A DNA stretch of 64,000 nt from Gerris lacustris (Eukaryota > Arthropoda > Insecta > Hemiptera > Gerridae): the NCBI GenBank assembly GCA_951217055.1, contig OX578276.1, positions 35,116,205 through 35,180,204 of the forward strand. The letters are read 5' to 3'. Shown here piece after piece: positions 19,918 through 30,675 of the stretch (position 1 is its first letter; every line of letters begins with the position of its first letter). The notes under the pieces are model-generated. The model ran no database searches, was not told the DNA's origin, and saw only the letters and a list, made by a program, of their open reading frames with translations. A program made the translations under genes and the position numbers.

Positions 19918-21399
19918 ATGGAGGGTTCCTACATCACCCACATGGAGGCCGGAAAAACAGACCATGAGCCTACATTGAAAAGGATCAGACAGGACCCCAC
20001 AATCCGGTCCCTCATGAGTCTTCAGACGGCTCCAACATGGGTACTAGCATCTGATTAGCTTCCCCGCTACTTCATTATAAGTAGGGTGGACCAAGAGGAT
20101 GGGTCATTCAAAACGGTTTCTCCTTTTCTATTGTACAATACCATCTCCGGGATGATTGGAAACCCTAAAACACTTAAAAAACTGAAAGAAGGGTCCCTTT
20201 TAGTAGAAACGTTCACTGATCAACAATCAGCGACGCTTGCAGCTGCAAATACACTTATTACTAAGAGAGGCACGTTTTCGGTGGCAGTCAGAGAACACCC
20301 TACCCTTAATTATAGCCACGGAGTGGTTTATTGCCCAGAATTTGATGGCGTCAACGTAGACGAGTTAATACAAGATATGGAGGAGTACGGAGTCTGTGAC
20401 ATTGAACGTATTCAATCGAACAGAAATCTTTCCCCGCAACCCACTCACCTTTACAAACTAAAATTCCACGCTCTCCAGCCCCCAACTCATATTAAAGCAG
20501 GGTATCTCAGATTGGAGATACGCCCATATATCCCCCCACCCTTCAGGTGCCTCAGATGTCTGCGATTTGGACACTCTAAAGCTAACTTTAAACGAGAAAT
20601 TACGTGTAAAAAGTGTGGAGGACAGGGAGAGCCCGATACAGAGTGTGGTAAGCCAGCGTGCCTGAACTGTGGAGGAGGGCACTCACTCTGGTCACGCAAA
20701 TGTCCAAGGTATGTTCGGGAACAGGACATCCAAAATATCAGGTTTACAGAGAGAGTGAGTCAAGCAGAAGCAAGAAGGCTCTTCTATCAACGGAATCCTG
20801 GAGCCAAATTGAATGTGCAAGAGACCCCAGACCCCACCTCCGTAATAGACTTTCCTAACCTTCCCCCAGTCTTTCACTTTAAAAACCACACATCACCCAG
20901 GAGTGCTCCACCCCCCAAGCCGTCAACATCCAAAAATCTCATCACAAAGGCAACCACTACTGCAGTAGCACCCCAAAACTTCCCCACCACGAAAACTCCC
21001 AAGAATTCAAAAACATCTAAAATCACTCTAGCACCCAAAATAATCCAAGGGCGGCAACAAAAAAATAAAATAGTCCCTGACTCTCCTGCGATAAAGCCAG
21101 TGACTAAGAATACATCCCCAACCCATACGGCCAAGCCTGTTGAACCATTGAGCAATCAAGACCAACAAGCAACAGAGAGCACGATTATTCTCCCGCCCTC
21201 CCTTCTACCTCCAACACCCACCACACCACCAGGCATAACAAGCAGTAACTCAGACTCGAGCTTACAGCCAAAAGAAGCCTCCCCACCACTAATTTACCCT
21301 CCCCTACCAGTAACCCCAGTTTCCCCACACCCTAACAGTAAAGATCCGGCACGAACTGAACTTTCCCAAAATTATGAAAATCCTTCAATGGAACACTAG
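19918..21399 (+). pseudogene. I-type LINE ORF1 (gag-like), one stop codon
   Basis: RNA-binding ORF1 protein of an I-clade LINE. Start ATG 19918; a single in-frame TAG at 20056-20058 divides an otherwise continuous 494-codon frame. The body carries LKKLKEGSLLVE, the HPTLNYSHGVVYCPE block, GYLRLEIRPYIPPP and three cysteine knuckles (about 20540-20705). In the first knuckle (CLRCLRFGHSKANF) the final cysteine of C-x2-C-x4-H-x4-C is replaced by phenylalanine. The second (CKKCGG) and third (CLNCGGGHSLWSRKC) look normal. The tail after 20830 is low-complexity, rich in proline, threonine and serine. ORF2 overlaps its last 26 bases. Confidence 0.8.
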
Positions 21400-22011
21400 A
21401 GGGGGCTAGCTGCTAGGCTAGCTGATCTGCAGATCCTCATAAAAGACCAAAGGCCGGATATCATTTGTGTGCAGGAAACTAACCTAACCCCAGCAAGGAA
21501 GTTCAACCTTGCTGGGTATAGGTGTTTCCGAAAGGATGCAGGAAGACAAAGAGCAACGGGAGGAGTAGCAACTTTTGTCTCGCTGAGACTTCACAGTGAA
21601 ATAATGCAAATACCAGGGATTCCGCAAGCAGTGTCAGTACATATAAATGGATTAGGGATTAGCTTTAATCTAACTAACTGCTACGTCCCAAACCCTGCAA
21701 TCATGACCCCAGCAATGATAAGAAGAACTCTGAGAGCACTCCCGCGAGCGTCTATTTTCTTAGGAGATTTCAATAGCCACCACCCTGCATGGGGTTCACC
21801 AGTAGCAGACGTAGCGGGGGAGTTATTGAAGAGATAGCACTCCAAAACTTAGTACTCCTTAACGAGGGTGAGCCTACATTTTTACATCTAGCCACAGGTA
21901 ACTGGACACATATCGATCTGGCGTTCTGCACCCAACCATTATTACCGAAAACCTAATGGTGGATATCCGACGACCTGTATGGCTCCGATCACAAGCCAGT
22001 GTTCGTGCAAA
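21374..22011 (+). pseudogene. I-type LINE ORF2 endonuclease, truncated
   Basis: APE-type endonuclease of the LINE, which nicks target DNA. ATG 21374 starts within the end of ORF1; a 1-base insertion in a G run near 21403 shifts the frame. 21469-21837 gives QETNLTPARKFNLAGY with the metal-binding glutamate, then LGDFNSHHPAWGSP with the catalytic D-x-N. Another frameshift near 21830 leads to WTHIDLAFCT. The final SDDLYGSDHKPV carries the conserved SDH. RT is absent because the sequence switches to Copia at about 22012. Confidence 0.8.
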
Positions 22012-22305
22012 TATTGAATATATCGTTCAATTATGTGCCCAAGTTTTTTGTGCCAGATATCAAACCCAATTATTAAACATGCATGTTCACAAGACTCATT
22101 TATAACATAAAATGCATTCACTCGCTTTGCACTCAGTATTGCTTTACCACTCTTATTTTTGACCACGCCTCAATCGCACTAAAATTTCACATATTGATCA
22201 TTTAAGGTTAGCTTACAGACAGAAAGTAGGTTAGCCTTCAGGCTTGGAACAAGTTGTACCTCATCCAGCTTGAATTCGTTTCCCTCTTAGAGTATAATTA
22301 CTTCT
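22012..22305 (-). pseudogene. Copia GAG-pre-integrase fragment
   Basis: Minus-strand Copia piece, the continuation of the gag at 22858-23345. In order: LDEVQLVPSLKANLLSV (about 22270-22220), an in-frame stop, then VVKNKSGKAILSAKRVNAFY and HACLI with DIWHKKLGHIIERYIQ (about 22170-22030), the zinc-binding GAG-pre-integrase domain. The aspartic protease motif expected just upstream is missing and its place is taken by the inverted-repeat insertion. Confidence 0.75.
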
Positions 22306-22857
22306 CCTATGCCACTGTGGAGCCTAGCTGGTCGCTTATTACTCGCATACTCGCTTACAGGCTGGAAAAATTTACCCGTGCTTCTTTACGGGCATGAACA
22401 CAGTGGAGCCTGGCAGGTTACCTGGTTGGGTGCAGTAAGCATAGCAGCAAGCTTGAAGAATTCCTACCTCGATTGTTATATAGCTCTATGGGAAGTAGAT
22501 TGGCCTTGAATGCGGGCAATTTAACACTTTTTCTACACGTCCGTACAGAGTGGAGCCTGGTTGGTAACAGGGCAGGTCGCATGTTACCTAGCTGGTTACC
22601 TATTATGTAGCGGGCCATACACACATTGCAGCTTGTTTTTTGGTTCAGCGCACACACTCGAGGCCAATCTACTACACATAGAGACATATGTAACAATCGA
22701 GGAAGGAATTCTTCTAGCTTGCTGCACCCAACCAGGTAACCTGCCAGGCTCCACTGTGTTCGTCCCCTTAAAGAAGCACGGGTCAATTTTTCCGGCTTGT
22801 AAGGGAGTATGCGAGTAAGCGACCAGCTAGACTCCACTGTGTTCGTACCCTTAGCAT
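22306..22857. mobile_element. Inverted-repeat element inside Copia
   Basis: Arms of about 250 bp. Left (22306 to about 22545) and right (about 22620-22857) are reverse complements with small differences. CAGTGGAGCCTRGCTGGT-like words recur several times in each arm, so each arm holds subterminal repeats. The left tip looks eroded compared with the right (AAGGGTACGAACACAGTGG). No clear target duplication and no coding capacity. Type undetermined (foldback or hAT-like MITE). Confidence 0.6.
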
Positions 22858-23345
22858 GGTTTCTAAAATTATTCTTTGGCTTTGGTTTCTTCCTAAATCG
22901 ATTTTTATTTTTATAGTTATACCAGCAATCATTAGCTATATGTGAAGCTTTGTTACAAATAAAACATTTTCCCTTGCTAGTGCCTTGTCCTGGGCCAGCC
23001 TTAAGCGCAGATAAATCATGTCCCGTTTCTACTTGGTTTGAACGTTCCTCATCTAGTTTAAAACTCCTTCTTACAGCAGCTATTGTCGCTTTAGGTTCAC
23101 TGTCATACTGGATTGCTATGTGGTGATATTTTTCTGGTAATCCTCGCAACACAGCTATTACTATGATCTTCAATAGTAGCGTTCAAGTTCTAGCCTGCTG
23201 ATGAAGTTGTTCTGGCCAATCTAAATATTCACTTTTATTCATGCTTAGTGGTGCCAGGTCATTTTTGACTTCAAGTCTACGCCGATATGTGTCACCATCA
23301 AATCTCGATGTCAGCGTATCCGTAATTTGTAAAAACTTTAAATAG
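22858..23345 (-). pseudogene. Copia gag fragment with zinc knuckle
   Basis: Gag of the Copia copy interrupted by the inverted-repeat element. About 23335-23185 gives ITDTLTSRFDGDTYRRRLEV, NDLAPLSMNKSEYL; a frameshift near 23180 leads to VLRGLPEKYHHIAIQYDSEP. The knuckle CFICNKASHIANDC (C-x2-C-x4-H-x4-C) lies at about 22970-22925, followed by a basic tail. The reading ends exactly where the inserted element starts. Confidence 0.8.
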
Positions 23346-23351
23346 ATCAAA

Positions 23352-25166
23352 ATGGGTTCAAGAACAAAATTTGGGCATATGTCTTTGCTTCGAGAACTAG
23401 GTAATAATGTACTAAGTGATTACAAAAATTATTTGAGAATGAGTGCTTCAAATTTCGATGAATTGTTAGGTAAGTTCTTTTCGTATCTATAGCACATACA
23501 CATATAACATTATGTCTTCTTGGCTAAACATGGTTGAAGATAAATATGCATATAGTTATTTTATTTATTTTTTCCTACTTTAGGATTGGTTTCCCCGGAT
23601 ATAACAAAACAAGATAACGTAATGCGAGACTCCATTTCAACAAAGAAAGATTATTTGCAACGATATTTAGCTACTGGGCGTTCAATTCAGATTTAAAATT
23701 TTCCACAGGAATAGCAGCTCAAACCTTGGGTTACATTATTCCAGAAACATGCCAGGCAATATGTATAGCTTTAAGGAAATATTTAAAAGTAAGCAATTAA
23801 GTTTAACATTTTTATTTGTTTATTGTTTTACAAGTATATTATAAAAAAAAAATCAGTATTAAAATTAGTCACTTGATACATATTACACATAATTCTTTTC
23901 AAATTAATTATTTGTTGATATCTTCATTAACTGCATTAAAATATTTAGTAAGTACTAAATGTGATGACGACTCATAGAGGGGATTTCAATGGTGTGGATG
24001 TGCAGTGAGGCTGAAGATATTGACGGTTATTACTCAACGGCGGTGTCTGGAAATATTGCGGAAAATTATTCACGATATCGAAATTTCCATTTAAATTTCC
24101 TAGCAAGCCTTAAGTAATTACTTTATGAATAAGTGATTCCGCCAAAATTTGTTGCCGTGGTTCCATTTTTCTCATTTTGGCGCCGAAGGGCATAAAAATG
24201 TTATCGTACTCATCATCGTGCCTTTCTGGGGCTGACAATGTTTTGGTACAGGCTTTCATAAGTTCCCTTACTTCTGAGTCATAGTCATTATTCATTCGTT
24301 TCTTGGATTTGAAGGTGCCCTTTGGTTGTTGAGGATGTTTAAATCCTACCTGTAACACAGTAAAATTTCAAATATTAATATTTTTTAGATGCCAGATACC
24401 AAAGAAGAATGGAATGAAACAGCTTCAGGCTTTAAAAATCGATGGCAAGTAATTAACTGCGGTGGAGTAATTGACGGAAAACATATACGTATAACCCCAC
24501 CTGCTGGATCTGGAGCCCTTTATTACAACTATAAAAATTTCTACAGCATTGTATTACTAGCTGTAGTTAATTACAATTATGAATTTGTATATGTTGATGT
24601 TGGGAAACAAGGCAGAATATCTGACGGTGGAGTATTTAGTGCCACGCATTTTGGACAGGGATTGAAAGACAATAGTTTAAATTTACCAGACATTAATGAA
24701 CCTGAAGAAGGTTTTAATTTCAGTTTTATTGGTGACGAAGCTTTCCCACTCGGACCTAATCTGTTAACGCCATATTCAAAATCGAACTTGCCTCGTAGAA
24801 AATACTTTTGGACTCATAGCTAGTGTTTTATACTCCTATTAACATAGCACCTGAAAAAATAAATTATGTTGTGTTTGTCATTTGTATGATTTTTTACGAA
24901 AACGTAGCCCCCTCACCCCTCATATGCTAAATCAACATCAAAAACATTCCATGAAGATGATAGTAGTAGTCATTCGTCAAATTTAGAATACGTGTATAGG
25001 CGAGAACAGCTCATAAACACAAGCAATATCATGGTGCCATTGCAAGATTATACCAGAAACACTTCATCTGTAGCGAAAATCAATAATTGTGAAAAGTATA
25101 TGGAATATTATAATGGCTCAGGTCGAGTTCCAGGGCAAGAAGATATGATAAGAGCACGCAAAAGTT
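23352..25166 (+). pseudogene. PIF/Harbinger transposase (HARBI1-like), decayed
   Basis: DDE nuclease of a Harbinger element. Exon 1 is 23352-23469 (MSLLRELGNN, YLRMSASNFDELL) and exon 2 is 23584-23788 (LVSPDITKQDNVMRDSIS); both have GT-AG borders and join in phase. Exon 2 has one frameshift near 23695 before LKFSTGIAAQTLGYIIPETC. Exon 3 starts at 24389 after a TTTTTTAG acceptor and carries the first catalytic aspartate (GVIDGKHI) and the second (GDEAFPL). After a stop at 24823 about 60 codons are missing, including the segment with the third acid. The sequence resumes with PINIAPEKINYVV and ends near 25166 with a C-terminal block (YVYRREQLINTSN, GSGRVPGQEDMIRA). Non-functional. Confidence 0.85.
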
Positions 25167-25846
25167 AAATTAAAATTTAATTCAACTATAATTCTTATAA
25201 CATCACAACTTAATTATATTTAACTGTATTTTATCATTAAACAAATAAAAATAAATTATGCTTACCAATGTATTATTTTTTGTGCACTTATAAATGACGT
25301 ATCAGATGAAGTTATATCTTCCAAAAGTTCTTCATTTGTGTCATATTCATCATTGGTGCGCGGAGTATTGTCAAGAATATCCAAATTGGAACTTCCCGCA
25401 TTATCAATAGATGCTATGAAGGCGTATCTTGATCTTGAGTAAACAGCAGCAATGGATAGTTCCTATATTATAAAAAAAGCATGTCTAATTTTTCGTTTTT
25501 TAAAGACAATTCAAATTACTTTAAATATGACATTACATTCATAACATGATGGTAATAGTTTACCAGAGAGTAGGTATATACATCTTCGCAGCCAGCTCCA
25601 CTTTTTTTGCTGTCTTCAATTTTCTTTACTTCTTCTCTAAAGGCATTTCTTAAATTTTGTATTTTACCTTTTACGTCTTTAATCATGATATTCACATAAT
25701 TTGTTTTTTTTTTAAACTAAAATTTCATCATACGGTTCGCGTTTTAGGTTTTTGTTTAAATAAGTCTTATCTCTAATTTTCCATAAACACGGTATTTTTC
25801 TGTACATTTCAATCAATTCAGACAAAACATCTTTAGTTCAGTCCAT
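24110..25846 (-). pseudogene. MADF-BESS accessory gene of the Harbinger element
   Basis: Second gene of the element, a DNA-binding partner of the MADF/Myb type. The first exon starts at ATG 25846-25844; codon 3 is TGA where the MADF family usually has tryptophan. It continues LSELIEMYRKIPCLW and KIRDKTYLNKNLKREPYDEI, then a stop in a poly-A run, then KGKIQNLRNAFREEVKKIED and GCEDVYTYSLV. A middle exon (about 25455-25265) is flanked by AG and GTAAGC. A last exon (24351-24110) ends with a BESS motif (FMPFGAKMRKMEPRQQ). The last two exons do not join in phase as I read them, so a frameshift or another splice site is likely. The intron between them holds transposase exon 3 on the other strand. 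Confidence 0.75.
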
Positions 25847-26077
25847 TATAATTTTTAATTATAAATAAAGAAATTATAATAAATTTCAAACTATTTTTTT
25901 ATGATTTATTCACGTTTTAACAGTAACCGGTCACAAACATAAATAACATTCCCTTTGGAGAAAAAAGTGTCAAAAGGTCTGATGTTTCACGGATCCAGCA
26001 CGCCGGGCAGCACTAACGTAACGATAAGGAATGAGAGATTTGTTTAGTGAGGGATTTTACCAATCAAATCTTTTAAA

Positions 26078-26401
26078 GGCCCTACACACGACCCGACACG
26101 ACCAAACTCCCCGACAATGCTTGTCGGGGCCGTCTCTACACACGACCCGACACGACCAAACTCCTCTCTTTATGGGGAGTTTGGTCGTGTCGGGTTGAGC
26201 AGTCGGCCGACAGCGCTACCCACGATCGGACCCGACAGGAATCAAGGGGAATCAAAGGTGGGGAGCTCCCGACGGTCGGGCCACCCGATCGTCGGGTCCG
26301 GCAGTTTTAGTCCGCCGACAAGCCTACACACGCTCCAACTATCGGGGCCAACCCCGTTCGCCCTGACGGTCGGGTGGTCGTGTCGGGTCGTGTGTAGGGC
26401 C
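26078..26401. mobile_element. 324-bp MITE with 7-bp target duplication
   Basis: Ends are GGCCCTACACACGACCCGAC and its reverse complement; TTTTAAA flanks it at 26071-26077 and 26402-26408. The mirror arm at about 30162-30180 carries the uninterrupted site with one TTTTAAA, so the insertion and its duplication are read directly. If flank bases match the element tips by chance, a 4-bp TTAA duplication is also possible. Inside, the terminal motif recurs (about 26137-26200, direct and inverted), giving nested hairpins. GC-rich against AT-rich surroundings. No ORF of substance. Confidence 0.9.
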
Positions 26402-26481
26402 TTTTAAAAATCCCCTTCGTGTGTGCCTACCTATTTAGATTGACAATTTACAAGTATTATTATTATTTAAACAAGTTATTA

Positions 26482-29400
26482 TAGTCCAGTGCAATAGTCA
26501 AAAAATAGGGGGTTGCTGTGCAAAAGATCAGGTAGTTCTAATAAACTTTTTAACAAAAGTTATTCTATTCTAATTTAAATTAGAGTAAATTTGCAACAAT
26601 TCAATCCTATTTGCAGCTCTGTACATCCTATGACACTTCGAAAATTGGCGCTTTTCCCCTAAAAATGGAAATTTTAAGTTTTGCTATTGTTTCGGGCCGA
26701 ATATCAGTACATACCGCTCACCTACGAGAAAAGTCACAGGAAACGAAGCTGTAGTAAATTAAATTGGCTTCCATTTAAGCACAAAACCATGTCTGTAAAC
26801 TCAATATTTCTGTTGCAATCGTAAAAAAATAAAAAAAACACGAAAAATTGGATTTTTGAGCAAAAAGCATTTTATAAGGTATTTGAAAAATTAAACAGTT
26901 TATAGGTACTAGTAGACAATTTTGTACGACTAATACAGCATTGATCAATACAAATTCCCGAAAGTAGGTATTATCAGTAGTCAACAGGTAGTGCATTATA
27001 GTGAGTAATAGTTATATTTTCTGTTTCTTTGATGGCCCAGGACGCACCTCCCCAGAATCTTCTGTGAATTGTTCTACTGCTGTTTCCACATCTTTTGGAT
27101 CAATCTCACCTTCCTCCAGCTCATCATAGATGTCATCAAGCAGTGTTGGTGGGACAACTTCCTCCTTGTTCTATCTTAAGAAATAACAATACCGTTCTGT
27201 GGTTAATCCAAGACTGAGAATATATTTACAATATACATATATAAATTACATCTGACAAGTTGTCGGTTGACACAAAGTATGTGTCAATCCTCCAACTTTA
27301 AGTCCTCATGCGACTGCTTTGCAAGACAGATTCTATGGAACAGCGTCAGTGGGTCCATAATGACTTTCTCTTTTCCCACTTTTGCTCTGCCGGTTACATC
27401 TCCGTAGTTACCACCAGTATTCTGGAGATTCCATCTAGACCAATCTGTTGAGCCATGTGGCAGTTAACTTCTGCACCTCTAATCACTCCAGAGCTAATAG
27501 ATATTAATAAATCAGTGACAGGAAATGGTGAATGTTGAGAAAACCACTGTACCATCTTTTCAACATCGTCATTATCTCGCGTCAAGCGAGAAGGGGGCAT
27601 ATCTACATGATGTTCACTTGCGGCAGATGTAATTTCACAATAACTCTCAAGTTTGTGACAAATGTTCTGAAGATGAGTCATGCCCAGTGTACATCGAGTA
27701 AGAACACTTTCTATAACTCCACGGCCCCGAGTCAGACGACCAGAAGTTTTCATTGTTCTCATTAGGGTCTGCTCTATGGTTTGATCTGAGGGAATACCAA
27801 TTTTTGGGTGAATTTTTGGTAATCGAGTGGATCAATTTTCTTTTCTAATTCCAGCATCTGCTGCAAATATAATTGACTGGATTTGGCATAAAAGAAATGC
27901 CCTGCAGCGTGGAAGAATGGTAGCATTTGTTGTACTGTAGTGAGATGAAGTTCCCTGTGTCCCATCCGTTCATCTTCAATGAACTGCTTCATCAAAGTAG
28001 ACATATGAAAGTAACATAACATAGCTGTAGGTCCAACGTTTTAGGAATCTTGCAATGCCTCCTTGAATTCAGCGTACAGAGACTGGACTACTTTATTTTC
28101 AACGGCGTTGATGTCTGCTTTATGTCTATCCTTGAGCATGTTTCCTATCTCAGATGAGCCATCTTGCTCAGAAAAATGCATACCCTCCATGATTACTTTA
28201 GCCAAAGCAAGGTGAGCCAAGCTGTGAGCACGCACAGCCCGTGCATATGCATGTCCACTCATAATTTTGTCAACGGTGTTCACTGCGTAGATCAAACTGA
28301 ATAGTTTTTAAGCCACTTCCATCCATAATGAAAACCGATGGAGCCCATAAAACATAAAAGGAGGTGAAAGCCTCCCAGCCTTATAACAACGTTTTCGATA
28401 TCAGGATTATTGGCTAATTCCATGGCCTTCAAAAAAAGTGGCTGATCAAACATGATAAAGCATGTTTTCATGTTGAATGTTTTGCATTTCTGTTGAGCTG
28501 TACGAATACTTGACAGTATAGTATCAAATTGTGATGGCGGGTTATTGATGAAAGGAAGGCACACAACTCGGGAACGTTCATAAAATTTTCCTTCAGTCGC
28601 TTCTTCCATAAATCCGTTCCATCCAGGCAAAGTCATAAGTGCTGAAGTCTTACCGTATAGCCAGAGTAGATGTGTAGTGTATGGTTTGGCATAATTTCTT
28701 TTAAAATGGGATGAATATTTTTAACATCAGCAATCTCAACAGTTTCCAATCCAGTGATTTTCTGTTTATGAAAAATTTCAAGTTGAATATTATCACTCTT
28801 TTTAATCATTTCGCTGGATGAGCAGGTGGATAATTTTATGATAGGTTTATCAGGAGTAATACAATTGTCAGGAGTCACCACTATGATTCCTCTCATAGCA
28901 TGAAATAATTTAAACTCCCCTTGCATAAAAAACACTCGTTTCCTCTATCCAGTGTAACGTATCAATATCCAGTGTAACGTATCAACACAAAGAAACCAAA
29001 TGCATATGTTAATAACCTGAAGGAGAACCAGCAAACGCGCGTCAATGACAGGACTGTGAAGAGGCCTCGTTAGAGTTACTGTTTACAAATACTTTTTGTT
29101 CAATTCAGATTTATTAATTAAATGTTAAGCATGTTTAGCATGTTTGCTTTCTTTGTAGGCTACCCTCTATTGTCTGTAACGCACCTGAACCTGATCTCCG
29201 AAAATATCCAGCATGAAAATTTGCAGTTATATTACACATAACCAAACCAGGAAAATAGGCAAGCCCCAAAAAATCATCCATCAAAAACAAGGTGTTGAAG
29301 TTTAAGGAGTTGACAATTTTTTGTTACCGGAAATGCATTTTGTTAGGTGTTAAATGAAATAGGAGGACGCCTGAGTACAAATATATATTTTGTTTGGTTA

Positions 29401-30103
29401 TTATTGTATTAATTCATCCTTGAATTTTTGTTGTTCGTGAATGTAGTTGAAATGTAGTTGTTTTCTTTGAATACAATAATTTTTTATTGAAAAGTTGATA
29501 GTTTTAGTGTTATTTTGAAAAAAAAAAAAAAAAAAAAATCTAATGAAAGAAATTTGACTGCTCTCCATTTTTTCCAATGTTTAAAGTGTCATATCTTGGA
29601 AACCATAGGATGTACCGAAGTGCGATTGGGCTTAAATTGTTGTAAATTTACTATACTTTAAATTTGATTAGAACATATGTTGTTGAAAGGTCGATAGTTT
29701 TTGTGTTATTCCGAATAAACAGGAAGAAAGTCGAAAACACGAGCAAAACTTAATATTTCAATTTTTTGGAAAAAACATGTCTCATGTCTCAGTGTCATAT
29801 CTCGGAAACCAAAGGATGTACAGAGCAGCTAATAGGCTTGAATTTTAGCAAATTAACTCTAATTTGAGTTAGGATAGAATAACTTTTGTTGAAAAGTTGA
29901 TAGCATTTGTGTTATTCCGAAAAAACAGGAAGAGAGTCGAAAAAATAGACTTTTTTCGCTGCCAACTGGCGCGCCTGTGCGTGCCGAGGTCGAAAACTTG
30001 GATTCCTAGTAACAGTCCCTATACTAACAACATATTAAAAAATTAGAACTACCTGATCTTTTGCACAGCAACCCCCTATTTATTTGACAATTGCACTGGA
30101 CTA
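26482..30103. mobile_element. Long-TIR DNA element carrying an unclassified gene
   Basis: Tips are TAGTCCAGTGCAATAGTC (26482) and the inverted TGACAATTGCACTGGACTA (ends 30103). The TIRs extend past 200 bp. Inward they include GGATGTACAGAGC-type subterminal repeats, once on the left (about 26570-26680) and about three times in tandem on the right (about 29440-29950). Mirror symmetry also continues outside the tips, from 26021 to 26481 and from 30104 to 30231. A second right-hand tip of the same family ends at 30325. The interior encodes, on the minus strand, the protein at 27012-28935. Superfamily not identified. Confidence 0.65.
27012..28935 (-). pseudogene. Unclassified transposon-borne protein (VRLGGFH family)
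   Basis: One gene in pieces on the minus strand, with at least three frameshifts and one in-frame stop (28041-28043). Order: 28935-28633 (MRGIIVVTPDNCITPD); 28636-28292 (LPGWNGFMEEATEG, IMFDQPLFLKAMEL, VVIRLGGFHLLLCFMGSIGF); 28295-27774 (KIMSGHAYARAVRAHSLAHL); 27774-27390 (SDQTIEQTLMRTMK, SGRLTRGRGVIESVL, WFSQHSPFPV); about 27365-27290 (KEKVIMDPLTLFHRI); and an acidic last exon 27170-27012 (LLDDIYDELEEGEIDP, GPSKKQKI, stop). From memory, unannotated proteins with these blocks recur in many invertebrate genomes; I cannot name the family. The aspartate of FDQP and histidine of LGGFH look like candidate catalytic residues, which is inference. The start is missing. Confidence 0.65.
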
Positions 30104-30325
30104 TAATAACTTGTTTAAATAATAATAATACTTGTAAATTGTCAATCTAAATAGGTAGGCACACGAAGGGGATTTTTAAAAGATTTGACAGGTAAAATCC
30201 TTCTCCGAACAAATCTCTCATTCCTTATCGTCAGTCTCCTATAACAGTCCCTATACTAACAACATATTAAAAAATTAGAACTGCCTGATCTTTTGTACAC
30301 CAAATTGTATAATTGCACTGGACTA
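30104..30325. repeat. Outer arm and second terminal copy of the same element family
   Basis: 30104-30231 mirrors 26021-26481 (minus the inserted MITE). About 30239-30325 repeats the right tip of the element, ending GCACTGGACTA at 30325, so two right termini lie about 220 bp apart. This implies nested or duplicated copies. Confidence 0.65.
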
Positions 30326-30580
30326 TTAAGGTAGAATTATAAATTAACCCTACAAATGGTTCTGAGCCTGAGCCCAGACCAAAGCATGGGGTTTTTAGAG
30401 GATCGAGTTTAGCAAATAACAAAGTGGGAGGTCCTTTGACTCTAGCTAATAGCTCTACGTCCTATATAGATATTGCATTAAAGGGTTCGGCAAGTCGGCA
30501 ATCTATGATAATCCATGGACATTGCCTTAAAACTTTATGTTTAAGCGCAGTTTTTATCGAACTACTGATATTAAAGTTTT

Positions 30581-30675
30581 TGCAGGAACTTGCCAGTGAC
30601 AGTTTTATTTATATAATTGTTACAAATATATTCGTAGTTTTGCCCTTCGTATAAAAGTGTGTTAGTACCCGCAAA
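30581..30675 (+). repeat. Gypsy A 5' LTR
   Basis: Starts TGCAGGAACTTGC, ends AGTACCCGCA. About 33 bp shorter than the 3' LTR because of an internal deletion. TGGACCCCGACGCAG follows after a 3-base gap. Confidence 0.75.

Larger units (their letters stand above)
19637..22011 (+). mobile_element. I-type non-LTR retrotransposon, 3' truncated
   Basis: Contains about 280 bp of 5' leader, ORF1 (19918-21399) and the endonuclease part of ORF2 (21374-22011). It stops at the endonuclease SDH motif, where Copia sequence in reverse orientation begins. Normal LINE insertions lose the 5' end, so loss of the 3' side points to a later rearrangement or deletion. No target duplication was found. Confidence 0.7.

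Noticed and set aside
26117..26407. 96-codon GC-rich ORF
   Set aside because: Lies entirely in the palindromic MITE; open only because the repeat is GC-rich.
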